Shown: piece after piece, positions 24,472-35,106 of the stretch
How the letters are laid out: every line of letters starts with the position of its first letter
How positions within the stretch are numbered: position 1 is the stretch's first letter
Assembly: GCA_030681795.1 (NCBI GenBank)
Contig: JAUXRG010000046.1
Span: 1 to 38,229, forward strand
Reading direction: 5' to 3'
DNA: 38,229 nt
Origin: Rubrivivax sp.
GTDB taxonomy: Bacteria > Pseudomonadota > Gammaproteobacteria > Burkholderiales > Burkholderiaceae_C
Notes under the pieces: model-generated
Database searches by the model: none
Told to the model about the DNA's origin: nothing
The model's input: only the letters and a program-made list of their open reading frames with translations
Translations under genes and position numbers: made by a program

Positions 24472-24747
24472 TCACTCCAGCAGATCCCGCGTCTGCGGGT
24501 GGCGGCGCATGTAGATGGCCACGTAGCTGCAACTCGGCCGCACGCGCAGCCCCTGCTCGCGGGCCCAGGCCAGGGCCGCGGCGACGAGTTCGGCGGCCAC
24601 GCCCTGGCCCTGCAGCGCGGGGGGCACTTCGGTGTGGTGCAGGACCAGCAGGTCGCCGACGCGGCGGTAGGCGCACAGCGCCAGGCTGGCGCCCGATCCG
24701 GCCTCGAAGCGGCTGGCTTCAGGCCGATGGATCACGGAGTGGGTCAT
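24472..24747 (-). CDS. Short GNAT N-acetyltransferase (YjdJ-type)
   Basis: This 91-aa protein of the small Acetyltransf_CG group contains LVLHHTEVPPALQGQGVAAE, in which QGQGVA is the acetyl-CoA pyrophosphate loop. It is followed by LRVRPSCSYVAIYMRRHPQT, the hallmark C-terminal PxCxYV...R block of this family. Substrate unknown. The gene overlaps the end of the histidine kinase gene by 29 bases and is last in the purB-pyrF-kinase-GNAT line, so it is probably translated by coupling. Confidence 0.85.
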   Translation of the reverse strand: MTHSVIHRPEASRFEAGSGASLALCAYRRVGDLLVLHHTEVPPALQGQGVAAELVAAALAWAREQGLRVRPSCSYVAIYMRRHPQTRDLLE

Positions 24748-27700
24748 CTTCGGCAGGGCTCGGTGGGTGGGCGCACCAGCGCGCCAGCGTGCTGCGCAGC
24801 TTGTCGGCGTCTATGGGCTTGGTGAGGAAATCGTTCATGCCCGCGCGCAGCGCTTCTTCGCGCTCGGTGACCAGCGCGGCGGCGGTCAGCGCAATGATGG
24901 GCAGCGTGCGCCCGGCCTCGGTCAGGCGCAGCGCGCGGGTGGCCTCGTGGCCGCTCATCACGGGCATCTGCACATCCATCAGCACGGCGTCGAAGGCGTG
25001 GCCCCGGGCCGCCGCGCGTTGCACGGCGTCCACGGCTTCGCGCCCGTCGGGGGCCTGGGTCACTTCCACCCCCCAGCGCTCGAGCAGGGCCACGGCGATC
25101 ATCATGTTGACGGCGTTGTCTTCGGCGATCAGCACGCGCCTGTGCTCCAGCGTCCCGGCGACCGGCGCGGGGAGCGGCGCCGGGGCCACGTCGGACAGCA
25201 GCAGGGGCAGCTCGGCCCAGAAGACGCAGCCCTCGCCCGGGGTGCTTTCCACGCCGACCGAGCCGCCCATCAACCCGGCCAGCTCGCGGCAGATCGACAG
25301 GCCCAGGCCGGTGCCGCCGAAGCGTCGCGTGGTGGATTGATCGGCCTGCGTAAAGGGACGGAAGAGCTTCTCGCGCGTGGCCGCGGCGATGCCGGGTCCG
25401 GTGTCCTGCACCTCCAGCCGCACGGTGTTGCCCAAGGGGGCCGGCAAGCGCCTGGCGCGCAGGCAGATCCAGCCCCGGGGCGTGAACTTGATGGCGTTCA
25501 CCAGGAAGTTGCTCAGGATCTGGCGCAGGCGCAGCGGGTCGCCGCGGACCATGCCCCCCAGGTCGGGTGCGATGTCCAGTCGCAACTCGAGCTGCCGCGC
25601 GGCGGCCAGGGTGGTGTAGGTGCGCTGCAGGGTCTTCAGTTCGGTGTGCAGGTCGAAGACGGTGCTCTCCACCACCAGCTTGCCGGCTTCGATCTTGGAC
25701 AGGTCCAGGATGTCGGAGATGATGCCCGCCAGCGACTGGGCGCTCTCGGCGATCTGGTCCAGGTACTGGCGGCGGCGCTCTTCGGCCACGCCCTCGTCGC
25801 GTGCCAGGCGGGCCAGTCCGATCATGCCGTTGAGTGGCGTGCGCAGTTCGTGGCTGGTGTTGGCGAGAAAGGCGCTCTTGGCGCGGTTGGCGGCTTCGGC
25901 GTCGTCGCGGGCGCGGGCCAGGGCCTGTTCGAACTCGCGCCTCTCGGTCACGTCTTCCACGATCCACACCGTGCCGGCATCACGCGGGCGTGCCGGGTCG
26001 ATGGCGTGGCCGCGCACCCGCGCGACGAAGGTGCTGCCGTCGCGGCGGCGGCCGGCGCGTTCGAACTCCACCGCCTCGCCCCGGGCCAGTGCCGGCGCGG
26101 CCAGCGCGCCCACCTGGGCGTAGTCGGCATCGCTGGGCCACACCACCGAGCCCGGCTGGCCCACGAGATCGCCCTGGCCCCAGCCGTAGATCTGTTCGAA
26201 ATGGCGGTTTGCCAGCACGAAGCGTTGCTGCCGCGTGACGGCGATGCCGATGGACGCGTTGGCCAGGATGGCCTCGCGCTCCAGCCGCTCGCGTTCCTTC
26301 TCGGTCACGTCGCGCGCGTTGATGACGACATACTCGCGGCGGTCCATCACGAAGCGTGCCGCCGAAACGATCATCGAAACCGCGGCGCCGCTCTTGGTGA
26401 TGAATTGCGTCGCCAGGTCGGTGACCGAGCCCTGCGCGCGGATCCTCGCGGCGAAGTCCTCGCGTTCTTGTGTGCAGGCCCACACGCCGAGGTCCAGCGA
26501 CGAGCGGCCCACGGCCTCGGCCGCGGTCCAGCCCGTGGTCTGCTCGAAGCTGCGGTTGACCATCGCGTACTTCCCGCTGGCCAGGTCGGTCAGCGTGATG
26601 AGGTCGGGGCTGGTGGCCACCAGGTGCGACAGCATCGCCTCGGACCGGCGCACGGCCTCCTCGGCGGCCAGCCGCTCGGTATCGTCGACGAAGATCGACA
26701 GGACGGCGGGGCCGCCCTGGGCTTCCACGCTCACGCCGGTGGCGCGCACCGAGACCTGGCGGCCCTGCACCAGCAGCCTGAAATCCGTCACCGGCAGCGC
26801 GGTGCCCGGGGGCTGGCTCTGCAGCATCTCCATGCGGCGCCGGGCGCGCTCGCGCGAATCGCCGCTTTCATAGGAAGTCAGCAGGTCGCTGCCCTGCATG
26901 GCCTGCAGGCTGGCATGCCCGAACAGGCCCACCGCCGACGGGTTGGCGTCGATGACGCGGCCATTGCGGTGCAGCACCAGCGGCGTGGGGATGCGCGAGA
27001 ACAGTTCCTGGTAGCGCGTCTCGGTGGCCGCCAGCGCTTCTTCGGCCGCCTGCATGTCGGTGATATCGCGCGCCACGCCCCAGTAGCCGGTGAAGATGCC
27101 GCGCTCGTCGAAGCGCGGCTCGCCACTGACCAGGTACGAGCGCGCGGGGCCGCCGTCGAAAGCCCAGTGCAGCGGCAGGTCGCGGAACGGCGCGCGCGTG
27201 TCGAGGTCGGCCTGCAGCAGGTCCAGCGTCTCGGCGTCGCAACTGAAATTCAGCATCTCCCAGGGCCGGCGGCCCAGGCCGCGGCCGTGCGACAGCGCTT
27301 GGGCCTCGCCGTCGGTGCCGGCGGCCACCAGGCGGTACTCGTGGTCGATTTCCCAGTAGGCGTCGGCGGCCAGGCCGAGCAGGCGGCGAAAGCGCTCCTG
27401 GCGCTCGTGGGCCGCCCGCCTGTAGCGTGCGATGACCCGCGAAATGAACAGTCCCCCCGCCAGCCCGGCGGCGATGCCGATCAGGTGCGTGCCGATCTGC
27501 GCCACGGCCCCCGGCGGCGCGGGCAGGGCGGGCTGAGGCGTCCCCACCGCGGCAGCGCCGACGGCCAGAGCGGCGACCGCGGCCAGCAAGCTGCCGGCGC
27601 GCCAGTCCACGGCCACGCACAGCAGGCACACCAGCAGGCCGGGGATGGGCAGCCCGGGCGCAGCCAGGCCCCAGCCCATGCCCACCGCGGTGGCCGCCAG

Positions 27701-27994
27701 GCCCGCTGTCACGGCGCACATTTGCGCCGTCAGCGCCACGCCCAGCCAGCGCGTGGGCAGCTGCACCAGGCCCACCGCCGTGAGCGCCAGGGCGGCGTTC
27801 AGGACGGCGAAGGTGCCGCTGCGGGCCTGCGGCGGCGACAGCGTGGCCAACAGCCCGGCCGCCAGCAGGCAGGCCAGGCCCGTCACGCCGAGGAAGACGC
27901 GCCGCATCTGCGCCAGCAGCTCCGGCTGCGGCGGGGGCGCGGCGGGGGCGCGCAAGGCCTGCGGGTCGAGCTCGGCCATGGTTTCGGGACCCAT
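24719..27994 (-). CDS. Hybrid sensor histidine kinase, multi-PAS, with receiver domain
   Basis: This 1091-aa membrane sensor starts with about six hydrophobic helices (residues ~30-215). Four PAS-like domains follow (starting near RRLLGLAADAYWEID, LFSRIPTPLVLHRNG, LVATSPDLITLTD and ILANASIGIAVTRQQ). Next come the HisKA phosphoacceptor box FLANTSHELRTPLNGMIG and a HATPase_c domain (N-box NFLVNAIKFTPRG, G-boxes DTGPGIA and GGTGLGLSI). A C-terminal receiver domain has phospho-Asp in VLMDVQMPVMSG and Lys in FLTKPID. No separate response regulator or HPt gene is adjacent. ATG 27994 is chosen because GAGG lies five bases upstream and it follows the pyrF stop. ATG 28015 would overlap pyrF. The signal is not evident; the PAS domains suggest a redox, small-molecule or light input. 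Confidence 0.9.
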   Translation of the reverse strand: MGPETMAELDPQALRAPAAPPPQPELLAQMRRVFLGVTGLACLLAAGLLATLSPPQARSGTFAVLNAALALTAVGLVQLPTRWLGVALTAQMCAVTAGLAATAVGMGWGLAAPGLPIPGLLVCLLCVAVDWRAGSLLAAVAALAVGAAAVGTPQPALPAPPGAVAQIGTHLIGIAAGLAGGLFISRVIARYRRAAHERQERFRRLLGLAADAYWEIDHEYRLVAAGTDGEAQALSHGRGLGRRPWEMLNFSCDAETLDLLQADLDTRAPFRDLPLHWAFDGGPARSYLVSGEPRFDERGIFTGYWGVARDITDMQAAEEALAATETRYQELFSRIPTPLVLHRNGRVIDANPSAVGLFGHASLQAMQGSDLLTSYESGDSRERARRRMEMLQSQPPGTALPVTDFRLLVQGRQVSVRATGVSVEAQGGPAVLSIFVDDTERLAAEEAVRRSEAMLSHLVATSPDLITLTDLASGKYAMVNRSFEQTTGWTAAEAVGRSSLDLGVWACTQEREDFAARIRAQGSVTDLATQFITKSGAAVSMIVSAARFVMDRREYVVINARDVTEKERERLEREAILANASIGIAVTRQQRFVLANRHFEQIYGWGQGDLVGQPGSVVWPSDADYAQVGALAAPALARGEAVEFERAGRRRDGSTFVARVRGHAIDPARPRDAGTVWIVEDVTERREFEQALARARDDAEAANRAKSAFLANTSHELRTPLNGMIGLARLARDEGVAEERRRQYLDQIAESAQSLAGIISDILDLSKIEAGKLVVESTVFDLHTELKTLQRTYTTLAAARQLELRLDIAPDLGGMVRGDPLRLRQILSNFLVNAIKFTPRGWICLRARRLPAPLGNTVRLEVQDTGPGIAAATREKLFRPFTQADQSTTRRFGGTGLGLSICRELAGLMGGSVGVESTPGEGCVFWAELPLLLSDVAPAPLPAPVAGTLEHRRVLIAEDNAVNMMIAVALLERWGVEVTQAPDGREAVDAVQRAAARGHAFDAVLMDVQMPVMSGHEATRALRLTEAGRTLPIIALTAAALVTEREEALRAGMNDFLTKPIDADKLRSTLARWCAHPPSPAEDDPLRDPSA

Positions 27995-28001
27995 GCGTGC
28001 C

Positions 28002-30447
<2,446 letters not shown>

Positions 30448-30879
30448 CTAGATGAGCACCAGCGCTGACCTGCCGTCGACGATCACTTCAGCCGTCAGTT
30501 TCTGATCCAGGGTAGCCAGTTGCCCCCTGTTTGCGCGAGCCAGTGCCAGCAGATAGCTGTCGGTCACCCGGGCGTGGCTCGAAAGCCGTGCGGCGTCCAC
30601 GAGCTTGCTATCGACGAGGCTGAGGCTGTCGGGCCAGAACTCATGTCCCGGCAGCCCACGGATGGCCGCCAGGGCACCCACAACGGCGCTGGGCGGTCCT
30701 GGCGAATTGGGGTACTTCGGGTGCCCCACGATGCGCAGGAGCCCGTTCTCGGTGATCGGGCAGGTCGCGAAGGCCTTGCGCCCGACGCGGGCAAACCACT
30801 CATGCGCCTGCTCGTGCTGGACGTGGGCCGGGTCGATGAGCGCGATGAGGACGTTGACGTCCAGGAGGTATCGACTCAC
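30448..30879 (-). CDS. PIN-domain toxin (VapC-like), second module
   Basis: This 143-aa probable ribonuclease toxin keeps the PIN acidic residues: Asp7 (YLLDVNVLIALID), Glu in CPITENGLLRIVG, Asp in RVTDSYLLALA and Asp in LATLDQKL. The TENGLLR variant is typical of the VapC group with TA-system PIN fold. It starts with GTG at 30879 in a GTGA overlap with the antitoxin stop, so translation is coupled. It is unrelated in sequence detail to the toxin at 23952-24431. Its product would be blocked by the ribbon-helix-helix antitoxin encoded just upstream. Confidence 0.88.
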   Translation of the reverse strand: MSRYLLDVNVLIALIDPAHVQHEQAHEWFARVGRKAFATCPITENGLLRIVGHPKYPNSPGPPSAVVGALAAIRGLPGHEFWPDSLSLVDSKLVDAARLSSHARVTDSYLLALARANRGQLATLDQKLTAEVIVDGRSALVLI

Positions 30880-31115
30880 GGCTGCTCGTCACGCAGCAGA
30901 TTGACCAGCGCCAGCGTCACCGGGAGGGCCTTCTTTCGGCTGGGCAGGAGGGGGATGCCGTTTCGTTCGGTTCGCGAGCTCCGGGTGGCACGAGACAGAC
31001 CCTGCCTGGCCAACTCGGAGACGATCTCGCCCACGCTCCGGTGCTCGCGCTCGGCAAGGTGCTTGGCCGCAGCAAGGACATCATCGTCGATCGAAAGTGT
31101 CGTGCGCATGGGCAT
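30876..31115 (-). CDS. Ribbon-helix-helix antitoxin (VapB-like)
   Basis: This 79-aa antitoxin begins MPMRTTLSIDDDVLAAAKHL, the strand-helix start of a ribbon-helix-helix DNA-binding domain, with RSVGEIVSELARQGL as helix 2. The C-terminal half is basic and then presumably toxin-binding. ATG 31115 or 31109 is likely; an upstream frame start would add non-family residues. The end overlaps the toxin gene by four bases. A set of 7-base repeats lies upstream and probably serves as its operator. Confidence 0.82.
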   Translation of the reverse strand: MPMRTTLSIDDDVLAAAKHLAEREHRSVGEIVSELARQGLSRATRSSRTERNGIPLLPSRKKALPVTLALVNLLRDEQP

Positions 31116-31137
31116 CCGCGTTTTGAGTTGATGTTGC

Positions 31138-31165
31138 GCATCATACATCACGCATCATGCATCAC
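31138..31165 (-). promoter_or_regulatory. Heptad direct repeats, probable antitoxin operator
   Basis: Two 14-base units, GCATCATACATCAC and GCATCATGCATCAC, follow each other directly. Each splits into two degenerate heptamers of the form (G/A)CATCA(T/C), giving four in a row. On the coding strand of the toxin-antitoxin operon the array contains TATGAT (31145-31140), which could be the -10 element. Ribbon-helix-helix repressors such as antitoxins often bind short direct repeats overlapping their promoter. Confidence 0.5.
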
Positions 31166-31206
31166 ATGCCTGCAATCCCAAAGACCACCGCCACCACTCC
31201 CCCCAC

Positions 31207-31356
31207 ACTGGCGCGCCACTCGAGAGCCCGATCCAGCGATGAGACGTTCCATCGAGGCCACCGCATTTGCCGTCCTGCCGCTGGACCCGGTCAACCTGCA
31301 GGTGCGACTGCGGCAGGCACAGGGCTTCATCTCGGCGCTCGTGCTCGACCAGAGCC
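31207..31356 (+). pseudogene. Shrunken relic of the MacA-like adaptor gene
   Basis: Three blocks match the MacA-like gene at 36142-37377 and its leader in order and orientation. Block 1 (31207-31277) matches 36110-36180 with 3 mismatches in 71. Block 2 (31281-31322) matches 36415-36456 with 5 in 42. Block 3 (31325-31356) matches 36537-36568 with 1 in 32. The intervening ~235 and ~80 bases are missing. The relic is still in frame from ATG 31239 (MRRSIEATAFAVL then LDPVNLQVRLRQAQ then [10 protein letters not shown]) but lacks nearly all of the adaptor, and it ends at 31439 after unrelated residues. Deletion ends fall in short repeated words (CTGCTG; GGCGCAG/GCGCA). Confidence 0.8.
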
Positions 31357-31459
31357 CGTCAAGCTGGGTTCTGCACCGTCGACCCTGGCCGGAGCCGCAG
31401 GCTGTCAGGGGTCTTGCGCGCGGCGACTCCCCGCCCTGAGGAGATCGACTGCCTGCCGG
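31357..31459. other. Non-coding flank after the relic
   Basis: About 100 bases between the end of homology to the MacA-like gene and the stop of the chaperone gene. I see no gene and no terminator hairpin with a T-run. Its origin is unclear; it may contain the join point of the inserted segment. Confidence 0.3.
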
Positions 31460-32140
31460 TCAGCTACCCGCTGCAGCGTCCTCGTCGAGGCGCATCACCT
31501 GTCGCAACAACGCCGCGGCGGCTCGAAACACCTCGTCCTGCGTTGCGTCCGACAGGGCCTGTGCGAACTGCGGCATCCAGCGCGCCGCATGCTCGCGCAC
31601 GAATTCCGCACGCCGCTCCAGCGCCAAGTCATACGCCGTCATGTCATCGCGCACCGCCGCCTGCAGGGCCTGCAGGCTGAGGAAATGCAGGAACTCGAGT
31701 TCGACGCCCAGATGGTCGTCGGGCGTGTGGTCGAGTTCGCGCACCGCCACGCCGGCCTGCAGGTAACGCCGGCGCACATCCAAGGTCTCTTCGGTCATCA
31801 AGGCGCGGCTAGGCGACAAGTAGAAAGATGCGTAGGGAAGCGCCGGAATCTCGAAGGGACCGATGGTCAGCCGCGTGAACTCGACTTCCAGGTCGAGCAG
31901 CGCGTCGGGGCCATCGCCCCGCGACGCGATGGCCTGGCGCATGCGCTGCAAGGCGTCGGCCGCTGCCGGTGTCCATTCGCACGCGTCGAGTGCCGCCGCG
32001 GCGGCCAGCGCGTCCACCATGCCCTGGTTGGGTCCCTGCAGGAACAGCCGGCGCAGCAGGTCGAGCAGCAGCACCTGCGCCTCCAGCGGCAGCACGTCCG
32101 ACAGCGCGCCTTCCCTCTGACGGCCCACCACCACGTTCAT
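31460..32140 (-). CDS. TorD/DmsD-family molybdoenzyme chaperone
   Basis: This 226-aa all-alpha protein of the TorD family is a cytoplasmic chaperone that binds the Tat signal of a molybdoenzyme until cofactor insertion is complete. Visible family traits are the helical N-terminus (AQVLLLDLLRRLFLQGPNQG), LEVEFTRLTIGPFEIPALPY (the family's E-x-x-R-L...PYaS loop) and ELEFLHFLSLQALQAAVRDD with HAARWMPQFAQAL. The ATG overlaps the stop of the catalytic-subunit gene (ATGA), so it is translated with its client. It is the last gene of the operon iron-sulfur subunit, catalytic subunit, chaperone. Confidence 0.88.
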   Translation of the reverse strand: MNVVVGRQREGALSDVLPLEAQVLLLDLLRRLFLQGPNQGMVDALAAAAALDACEWTPAAADALQRMRQAIASRGDGPDALLDLEVEFTRLTIGPFEIPALPYASFYLSPSRALMTEETLDVRRRYLQAGVAVRELDHTPDDHLGVELEFLHFLSLQALQAAVRDDMTAYDLALERRAEFVREHAARWMPQFAQALSDATQDEVFRAAAALLRQVMRLDEDAAAGS

Positions 32141-35013
32141 GACCGCGCCCCTTGCAGCTTGCGCACCTTGACCACCATGTCGGCATAGGCCGGGAAGCCC
32201 ATGATCGGGCTCAGTGCGTCCGGGTCGACGAGCTGGTTGTGCAGCGGTGTGTACGCGCGTGACGCAAAGGCCGGGCCCATGCCGGGGCTGAAGCGGCCCC
32301 CGCTGCCGAAGCCCATCTTGATCACGCCGGGCCGCATGCCACCGGATGCGTAGACCTTGCCGCGCGTGGACTTGCCCAGCGGGTTGGTGACTTCGACAAG
32401 ATCACCCGCCTTCAACCCCAGTTGCTTGGCGTCGGCGCTGTTCATCCACACGGTACCGACTGAGTAGGTGTTGGCCGCGAACTTGTGCTTGCGTGTCTGC
32501 ATCGGCTCGCCACCCAGCGCTTGCGACTGCCCGATCTCGGCCTCGAAGGCCTCGTTCATCGGTTGCCAGGTGCCCTCGCACTTCAGCTCGCCCAGCCACG
32601 GCACCATCTGCGTGCCGCTCATCGCATGGTGGACCTTGCCGTTGATGAGCTGGAACGGGTATTCGGCGGCGTAACGCTTGTACTGCGGATTGGTGTAGGG
32701 GTTCCACACCGTCTCGAACCAGTAGAAGGTGCTCGGGTACTTGCTGTAGCCCACGCGCTTCAGGCCCTCCGGGACCTCGCCGCCGGCCTTCTCGATCTTC
32801 TCGTTGTAGGAGCGATAGCCGCCCAAGCGCTTGCCGTCCTGCATCCAGTCGAACTTGAATTCGATCAAGCGCGTCGAGGTTGGCGGGAAGACGCCGTTGG
32901 GCTCGTCAGCTCCGGTCTTCTTGTAGCGGTACCAGCTCATCGGCCAGATCGCCACGCCCTGGTTGGCGCGCAGCCATTCCACCGTGAGCAGCTTGCCGGT
33001 GACGCGCTTGTTCTTGTCGTCCACCGTCACCTCGCCGCGTTCCAGCGAGTCGGGCGTGCCGACCAGCGTGTAGCCCTCGGGCAGCTTGGGGTAAGGCAGC
33101 GGCGTGCCGATGTTCGCGCGGCCCGGTGCCGGCGCCAGCATTTCGTTGACGAAGTCTTCCTCGGTGCGGTATTTGAGCCAGAAGTCCTCGCCCTTGATGT
33201 CGGTGTCGCCCAGATCGGCCAGCCGCCGCGCCAACGCATTCATGATGTCGGTGGGCTTGCGGCACTCGTGCAGAGGTGCGATCACCGCGTCACGGTTGTA
33301 GAGCACGGGGTGCGAGGGGTAGATGTCGCTCAGGCTCTGCCGTTCGGCATAGCTGGCCTCGGGCAGGACGACGTCGGCGTACAGCGCGCTTTCCAGGTTG
33401 AGCGTGTCGATGAAGACGAAGAGGTCGAGCTTGTAGTTGCCCGCCGCGTCGCGCGCTGTCAGCGCTTCCTGCCACTTGTACGGCGCACTGGCGGTGTAGA
33501 CCGAGTTGCCGGTGCGCAGGATGTAGCCCTTCATCGGGTAGCGGTGGCCGCGCAGCGGGCCGTACTGGATCTTCACGCCATTGGCCATGGCGTTCGGGTA
33601 GTCCGCCACCACGTCGTCCCAGGCAGCAGGGAACTTGGACCCGAACAGGTCCATGTGCAGGTGCTCGACCTCGCCTTCGAGCTCCTTGCCATCGACCATG
33701 CGCTTGACCTTCCGCCGGGTGAAGGCCTTGCCGTTGGCCGAGCCGCCCTTGGATGCCTTGACGATTTCGGTATCGATGGCACCACCGGGCACGTCGAAGT
33801 TGCCGGTGATCACGTTCAGCGCCGTGCCGATGATGGACGCGCAATAACCGTTGAAGTGGTGCCCAGGCGACTGCATGCCCCAGACCAGCGCGGCGGGCTT
33901 GGTGATGCCGAACTGGTGCGCCAGGTCGCGTATCTGCCCGCTTTCCAACCCGGTGCGGTTGGCCGCCCATTCGAGCGTGAAGTAGGGCAGGTCGTTGACC
34001 GGGTCGGTCTTCGTCCACCAGGAACGGAAGGCGGCGTCGAAGTCCTCCCATCCGACCGAATACTTCTTGAAGTTCCAGTCGATGTAGCGCCGCGCGGCGT
34101 CGGTCGGGCTGTCGTTTTCCAGAATGAAGCGCAGCATGGCGGCGAACAGGTCGCCGTCGGTGCCGGCGCGGGGCGCCAGCCACAGATCGGCACGCGCTGC
34201 CGTGTTGGACAGCGAGGGATCTATCACGACGACCTTGCACCCGGCCTCCACCTGCGCGGCCACGGTGCCCCGGCTCTCGTAGGCGATGCGCGTGGCCACG
34301 AACGGGTTCCAGCCGTTGTAGATGATGAGCTTGGTGCGGTAGGTGTAGTCCTTCTTCAGCGTGCCGTCGGGCTGGCGCACGAGTTGCGGTCGCATCAGGT
34401 CGGGCTCGATGCGCTTGCCGCCCAGCATCAGCTTCGGGCCGTGCCGGCGCGGCGTGTCGCAGATCGAGCCGTGCTCGACGCAGTTCGGCGTGCCGTAGGC
34501 GTAGAACAGCCGGTAGTACTGGTCGCGGTCGGTCACATCGCCGCAGTCCATCACCACCGATTCGGCGCCGTGCTTGAGCTTGATCTCGCGCAGCTTCTTC
34601 GCGATCGTGTCGATGGCCTCGTCCCAGCTGGCCCGACGGAACTTGCCTTCGCCGCGATTACCGACGCGGATCAGAGGCGTCTTCAGGCGGTAGGGTGAAT
34701 AGATCAACTGCTGGCCCGCCGCACCCTTGGCGCAGCAGGCGCCGTCGTTCATCGGCACCGCCTTGTTGCCGTAGATCTTGGCGACCTTGCCGTCCTGAAC
34801 CCACATTTCCATGCCGCATTCGGCCGGGCACATGGTGTCCGCGGTGTAGCGCACCTGGTAGGCCCCGGCGCGTGCGGTCATGGCCTGCGCCTCACCGGGC
34901 GCGAGCAGCTTCAGCGAAAACAGGCCGGACTGGTCCACGGCGGCGGCGCCCGTCAGTGCGGTGGTGACCTTCAGGAACTTGCGGCGGGTGGGGGTGGTGG
35001 TGGTGGCTGTCAT
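32137..35013 (-). CDS. Tat-exported molybdopterin oxidoreductase catalytic subunit (DMSO reductase superfamily)
   Basis: This 958-aa enzyme has a twin-arginine signal (TPTRRKFLKVTTALTGAAAV) and should act in the periplasm. The N-terminal iron-sulfur motif reads Asp59-x2-Cys62-x3-Cys66-x27-Cys94, so the first Cys of the usual CxxCxxxC is Asp; an extra Cys93 is adjacent to the last. Cys186 in VEHGSICDTPRRHGPK is the likely molybdenum ligand. Further superfamily segments are YNGWNPFVATR, VVVIDPSLSNTAARADLWL, PAALVWGMQSPGHHFNG, ALYADVVLPEASYAERQ and a C-terminal molydop-binding domain (DLVEVTNPLGKSTRGKVY). The substrate is not readable. Candidates include the PadB-type phenylacetyl-CoA oxidoreductases and sulfur-oxyanion or arsenic reductases. 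ATG 35013 has GGAG upstream. It is co-transcribed with a 4x[4Fe-4S] subunit and a TorD chaperone. Confidence 0.88.
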   Translation of the reverse strand: MTATTTTPTRRKFLKVTTALTGAAAVDQSGLFSLKLLAPGEAQAMTARAGAYQVRYTADTMCPAECGMEMWVQDGKVAKIYGNKAVPMNDGACCAKGAAGQQLIYSPYRLKTPLIRVGNRGEGKFRRASWDEAIDTIAKKLREIKLKHGAESVVMDCGDVTDRDQYYRLFYAYGTPNCVEHGSICDTPRRHGPKLMLGGKRIEPDLMRPQLVRQPDGTLKKDYTYRTKLIIYNGWNPFVATRIAYESRGTVAAQVEAGCKVVVIDPSLSNTAARADLWLAPRAGTDGDLFAAMLRFILENDSPTDAARRYIDWNFKKYSVGWEDFDAAFRSWWTKTDPVNDLPYFTLEWAANRTGLESGQIRDLAHQFGITKPAALVWGMQSPGHHFNGYCASIIGTALNVITGNFDVPGGAIDTEIVKASKGGSANGKAFTRRKVKRMVDGKELEGEVEHLHMDLFGSKFPAAWDDVVADYPNAMANGVKIQYGPLRGHRYPMKGYILRTGNSVYTASAPYKWQEALTARDAAGNYKLDLFVFIDTLNLESALYADVVLPEASYAERQSLSDIYPSHPVLYNRDAVIAPLHECRKPTDIMNALARRLADLGDTDIKGEDFWLKYRTEEDFVNEMLAPAPGRANIGTPLPYPKLPEGYTLVGTPDSLERGEVTVDDKNKRVTGKLLTVEWLRANQGVAIWPMSWYRYKKTGADEPNGVFPPTSTRLIEFKFDWMQDGKRLGGYRSYNEKIEKAGGEVPEGLKRVGYSKYPSTFYWFETVWNPYTNPQYKRYAAEYPFQLINGKVHHAMSGTQMVPWLGELKCEGTWQPMNEAFEAEIGQSQALGGEPMQTRKHKFAANTYSVGTVWMNSADAKQLGLKAGDLVEVTNPLGKSTRGKVYASGGMRPGVIKMGFGSGGRFSPGMGPAFASRAYTPLHNQLVDPDALSPIMGFPAYADMVVKVRKLQGARS

Positions 35014-35106
35014 GTCGATTTCTCCATCGCGGGCCGGCTCAGCGCAGGTCCACACAAATGCTGTTGATCGTTGCCAGGTGAATGCCTCACGAAGAACGGG
35101 CGGCCG

